A stretch of DNA of 64,000 nt from Epiperipatus broadwayi. Taxonomy: Eukaryota > Onychophora > Udeonychophora > Euonychophora > Peripatidae. Every line of letters starts with the position of its first letter. Within the stretch, counting starts at the first letter, position 1. Of the stretch, positions 59,645 to 64,000 are shown piece by piece. The notes under the pieces are model-generated. The model did not search any database. It was not told the origin of the DNA and saw only the letters and a list, made by a program, of their open reading frames with translations. A program made the translations under genes and the position numbers. The stretch spans positions 3,479,710 to 3,543,709 of the forward strand of contig JAQFVV010000064.1 of assembly GCA_028023455.1 (NCBI GenBank). Reading direction: 5' to 3'.

Positions 59645-60497
59645 CATAGAGGCAAAACTCTCCATACAGTAGTGCCATTCAGTGCAAGCCAGAGTAATCA
59701 ATGGATGCAGGGAGGTTTTTGTATAAAATCCCTATCTAGTGCCTACTCATCCAATATCACAGACTAGTTTCTAGCTTGTGGCTTGGATCTGAGAGCACTG
59801 AACCTAGATCTTAGGATCTAATGCAACCCTCCAGCAGCACATTTTGCTTTTTTTAGTGAACTATAAAGCTTTGAGTCCAAAATGAAAATACAATGTTTTC
59901 AAGCAAAGCTCATTAGCTTGTATAGTCATATGGATCTGAACTCAGTTCAGCTTCCACACTTTTTGGTGTTTTGGGTTGTTTTGCTTCTGTGAAATCAGCT
60001 TGTGTAAGCATAAAAAATGGGGATCATGTGTTGTTTGATGGTTTAATATCAATCCTGCCCAATAGAATTATGGTGAATGTGGTTATTAAAGAACCAAGAA
60101 CACCAAAAAGTATGGATACTGAACTGAGTTCAGATTTATATGACTATACAAGCTAATGAGCTTAGCTTGAAAACATTATTGTTTTCATTTTGGACTCAAA
60201 GCTCTATAAGTTAGCTAAAAAAAGTAAAAGATGGCTGCTGGAGGGTTGCATTAGATCCTAAGATCTAGGTGCAGTACTCTCAGATCCAAGGCTTCTCACT
60301 GATAAAAGCCACAAGATAGAAACTAGTCTGGGGATATTGGATGAGTAGGCACTAGATAGAGATTTTATGCACAAACCTTCCTGCATCCATTGATTACTCT
60401 GGCTTATACCGAGTCACTTTACTTATGGAGAGTTTTGCTTCTGTGAAAACAGCTTATGTAAGCATAAAGAATGATGATCATGTGATGTCCGATGGTT
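59645..60497. mobile_element. Family A element A4 with nested palindrome and 14-bp flanking direct repeat
   Basis: The left end (aggcaaaactctccatacag, agagtaatcaatggatgc) and right end (ccattgattactctggctta, ggagagttttgcttctgtg) belong to family A. Another palindrome is nested at about 59,815-60,265: its arms include gatctaatgcaaccctccag and, inside, ccaaaatgaaaatacaatgt and gctcattagcttgtatagtc; its centre contains a further A-type end (gatcatgtgttgtttgatgg). The whole is flanked by taataaaagttctt at 59,631-59,644 and 60,498-60,511, a perfect 14-bp direct repeat. The right side keeps the outer A segment (gatgatcatgtgatgt); the left lacks it. Confidence 0.8.
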
Positions 60498-60511
60498 TAA
60501 TAAAAGTTCTT

Positions 60512-62100
60512 ACTAGTTGTTTTTAAATATATGACATATTTTATTGGAAATAATTATCTACTAATCTTATGAATGTGTGAAATAGAAAGTTTTGGGGGAT
60601 AAACAAGACGTTCATTTTTAGATATTCTTAATTTGAAATTATTTTATATATGTTTTTTTTTTTTTAGAATGGAGCTAACTGAAGAAGCAACTAAAGAAAC
60701 AAAATAACCATTTTGTATTGATGTTTAGAAATAAACATCACACGATCATGGACAGTTTGTTAATATTTACAACTGAAAGATATATTCAAAAAATAAAGGA
60801 TAATAATAATATATATTTTGTTTCTGTTTTTTTTTTCCATTTTCAAATGCCATGTGCATAACTTGCATATCTATCTTCCATTTAATAGAAATTCCCTTTA
60901 TATGTTACACTAATGATGTACATGAAGTCTAATTTTTAATTGTGAAAAAACATGAAGGATATTTTTCGTCTTATATTTAGTAAAATATAAATTCATAATA
61001 CATTATTAGACTTTTTTTTTTTTTTACAAAACCATTCTGGTCACATTTGACTGCTGGGTAGTGGCGGAAAATGTAGCAGACGATAATTTTTCGAATCCGA
61101 TATAAAAATTTAATGTTTAGTAGATTCTTGCTATAATTTCCGAACTTTAATTAAACTATATTTCTTTATTGCTTAGAGTTATAACAGTTTCATAATTCTT
61201 CATTGTAAGATTCATTAAAAAAAAACAAAAAACAATGAAGATAAAATTACACATTGGAAAGTATATCAGGGGTTAATACTTTTTTTGCAGATAAGGTAAT
61301 CATAATTAATATATTAAATTGAATGAAGCTTTTCAGACATTATTTTATCAAGTTTTATGGAAACATTTTTTTCTACTTTTTAAAATTATTTATTATTATA
61401 TATATATTTTTGATAATTTAGTAAGTATATATTTAATCTTAAAAATTGATATATATTATAAAATTAAGAAATTTAATAATCTGATTTTAAAAATAAATTG
61501 TTCGGTAGATTGTAATTACGTTAATATCTAAAAATTTGGATGCTTTTAACAAATAAATTTTGTAATTTAAATTACTATACAGTATATTTATTCTGATTTC
61601 TCAATTTATATAATGTACATTAAGTTTTATATCCCAAGGCAGATGGAGATAACGAAAGCGATAGTTTGTCGCATCCTTATAATTTTAAATGTCAATATTA
61701 TATTACATTCCAAATATTAACTCGTTCTAATTTATTAATAATAAAAAGAAAATAAACTCTTAATTGAAATACTTTTACATTACATTTATTTGTTTTTTGG
61801 AATATCCTTTAATCAAATGAGTTTTAAAAAATTTAAGTAATATACACGAGCATTAGCTCAGATATATTTGTGCATTTTTAAAAGATGATTACTGGGTACT
61901 TGTTTAACTGTCATCGTAAAGAATAAGTTTAAAAATAATGGCAAATCACGCAAATGCCATTTTCTATATAATTTGTTCACATTAACTTGTCTTATGTTAG
62001 AGATTGTGGCCATAAGAGTCATTAAAATATTATGCCTTATGAGATAACAATTAATGAATAATAAATTATTTGAAGGCATTCTTCACATACCTGGAGCCTA
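60512..62100. other. AT-rich intergenic DNA
   Basis: No gene was recognised. A short less AT-rich patch at 61,040-61,110 (gactgctgggtagtggcgga) and a string near 61,640 (gatggagataacgaaagcga) stand out but match nothing I know. Confidence 0.5.
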
Positions 62101-62104
62101 ATTG

Positions 62105-62310
62105 TAAATATTAGGGGATTTGGACTCAGATTTTCAAGCAACCTTCAACTATCCACAATATTTCATACTACTGATACACATGACCACACACATGTAGAAA
62201 AGATAAATAATCACCAATAAAAGTATTTTGCCTAAACCAGCTCTCATCAGGCCAACTAATGAGTACTGGTTTAGCATGAAATACATATATTGGTGATTAT
62301 TTATCTTGTA
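62105..62310. mobile_element. Family C element C5
   Basis: The left outer part (ggggatttggactcagattt, tcaactatccac) is the tRNA-like terminal repeat of family C. The arms 62,200-62,252 (agataaataatcaccaataa, aaccagctctcatcaggcc) and 62,253-62,309 are inverse with no spacer. The right tRNA-like end is missing, the mirror image of C3. Confidence 0.75.
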
Positions 62311-62504
62311 TTTTCTTCATTTTATTTATTCATTTATGGTATATCTATTCTATTTGATTTCCCAAGCAGAGTAGTATCATTGGTTGTAAAGTGAACCTTT
62401 ATGTTTACATATAATTGTAAGTATGTGCAACTGATTATTAGTATATAATAATAAGCGATAAGCATTTTAAATATTATTTTTTTTTAAAGTAATATCCTGT
62501 CAGG

Positions 62505-62605
62505 TGAATATTAATATCATTTACTTTCTTTATTATTTTTATGATGCTTTATATAATTATAACCCACTATTTGGTTGTTTCGATTCTGTCAGATTATTCC
62601 AAACG
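62505..62605. repeat. Partial family D element (D3)
   Basis: The left end (tattaatatcatttactttc, ttattatttttatgatgctt) matches the D ends at 32.36 and 59.04 kb, followed by a decayed half of the inner hairpin (ttggttgtttcgattctgtc). The right half is absent. Confidence 0.55.
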
Positions 62606-62609
62606 TAAA

Positions 62610-63555
62610 TCACAAGATATAATAAGAATTAATTTACTAATGCATATGACAGAAAGGCAATTAACTCTTGAAATACTTTTGATAGAAGTGCCTTCTTTAG
62701 GGCCAATTAGATGATAAATAAGCAAAGAAATCAATTCTCAAAATAGATGAATCAAATAAGAAAATATATGTCAATTTTCTATAGTTGCTGCACTCCAAAA
62801 ACAATTGGTAATGATTTGGATGAGCTACATCACAAAATAATGAATGAATTCTTAAGTAACCTGAAAAATCAAATAAATAAATGAGATATATTTATGAGAT
62901 CTCCAGATTTTCCTCAAAACTTACGTTTTTGTTTTCTTTTCTTTAAAAATAGAAAACATTTCATCAAGTTCAAGATTCTAAAAATAAAATAAAATTATAT
63001 ATTGGCTAATTACTACAATATTGCATTATTATTTCAGAGGATGACATTTCTAAAATCATCATTGACAGAAGATCATCAGAAATAAATATGGTCACTATAA
63101 CTCCAAGATAAAAAAAATATCGCATTAGCAATGAGTTTTGTGATATCAATCTATAAACCATAAATACATCCAGACATAGAACATGCTGGCCCACTTTTCT
63201 ATTCATTCGTTCTGAGACACCATAATGCAAGTGGGGTCTATCTCTCACAATAGAATACCCTTTTAGGAAATCATGTATTGTTCATTGGTTTCACATGTCC
63301 AATTCAATGAAAATATGATTTACAATAGTGAATTCTTAGCATTACATTTAGCAAGTTAAACCAAATATTGATTGATCTTCTAATCTTGCTATTGTATTAT
63401 TAAAATTTTATGTAACATCCTTAAATGAAACATTTCTAATGTTTTTAGATTGTGTCAATGGAATGTCTAAGTCTTATTTTCATACAATAAAATAGGTAAA
63501 AATAATATTAATTCATATGGTTAATATAGACGTGATGAAATATATATTAATTTAT
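62610..63555. other. Intergenic DNA
   Basis: No gene was recognised. An 80-codon minus-strand frame at 63,006-63,248 matches no family. Confidence 0.45.
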
Positions 63556-63559
63556 TAAA

Positions 63560-64000
63560 AGCAGAAGTAACATATTGGAGACTATTTTATCTCAACATTT
63601 AAGTCCACTTTCTATTTGTAAACTACCAAGATATTTAAATTAGCTTAAATTCTCAAGGTGATAACAATTCAAACAAAACATTCAGAACGATTTTCCTTTT
63701 ATTTCTGGTTAATAAAGAACTTGAGGTTTTGAACATTATTTATTAAAGTAAATCTTAATATATCGCATTCAAAACATTAAGTATTTTCTCTAGATTGTAT
63801 TTTGAAATTGCCAAAGTAGTATAATCATCAGCAAAATAATAAATTTAAAATCAAAAAATGAAAATTTTCTTTTTACTATCAAATGATTCAGATTAAAAAT
63901 TCTATCATCAAACTTATATTGCATCTTGATCGTAGATTCATTAAGCCACTTACAAACAGTTCCTGTAATTTTATCAAGCTATACAATATAAATTTTGCTG
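63560..64000 (-). pseudogene. Decayed non-LTR reverse transcriptase, running off the window end
   Basis: On the minus strand from the window end, GTVCKWLNESTIKMQYKFDD is followed by the catalytic FADDYTTLAISKYNLEKILN (FADD at about 63,823-63,834). After broken frames comes ENLS-stop-FKYLGSLQIESGLKC (about 63,590-63,650). The spacing of FADD and FKYLGS is as in RTE-like LINEs, but the residues differ from copies 1-3, so it is another lineage. The rest of the element would lie beyond position 64,000. Confidence 0.65.

Noticed and set aside
59971-60156. 61-codon frame inside A4
   Set aside because: It lies in nested family A and palindrome sequence with no domain.

Overview
This window is strongly AT-rich animal nuclear DNA (by eye about three quarters A+T, CpG-poor, with long A/T runs). 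It looks like an invertebrate gene desert filled with transposon debris. The evidence for a metazoan is several non-LTR retrotransposon lineages, a Penelope-like reverse transcriptase, a hAT transposon with a BED-type transposase N-terminus, tRNA-headed SINE-like repeats, many palindromic (foldback/MITE-like) elements and a cluster of CTCF-like motifs. Nothing bacterial, organellar or viral was seen. The species cannot be named from the sequence; a bilaterian invertebrate fits best. No multi-exon host gene is recognised. The only host-gene candidate is a 62-codon ORF with a signal peptide at 36.3 kb.

Layout. 0-5 kb: AT-rich DNA with a more GC/CpG-rich patch at 2.0-3.7 kb that has weakly coding-like frames. 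5.0-7.9 kb: an almost complete RTE-type LINE whose endonuclease part is inverted relative to its reverse transcriptase part. 7.9-18.6 kb: noncoding repeats, including a long diverged tandem duplication (10.9-15.8 and 15.9-17.9 kb) and a foldback element. 19.1-19.7 kb: two SINE-like copies followed by four evenly oriented CTCF-like motifs. 20.9-32.6 kb: foldback families here called A, G, B and D, many nested. 32.8-40.4 kb: an old RTE copy, the secreted-peptide ORF, small foldbacks and a second RTE copy. 40.5-43.6 kb: families F and C. 45.1-46.6 kb: a different LINE with a C-terminal zinc knuckle. 48.5-50.3 kb: a 1.86-kb element with perfect 26-bp terminal inverted repeats, holding two tandem arrays. 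51.9-54.5 kb: LINE fragments, a C element, and a 479-bp hAT derivative with an 8-bp target duplication. 55.6-56.3 kb: Penelope-like remains. 57.4-62.6 kb: C, D and A elements. 63.6 kb to the end: a decayed LINE reverse transcriptase running off the window.

The autonomous elements seen here (RTE, the second LINE, Penelope-like, hAT) are all broken. The non-autonomous ones are mostly palindromes of 100-800 bp that recur several times, insert into each other and share ends. Family letters (A-G, S) are local labels made for this window, not database names. Boundaries of degenerate repeats are by eye and are good to roughly 5-30 bases unless stated otherwise.
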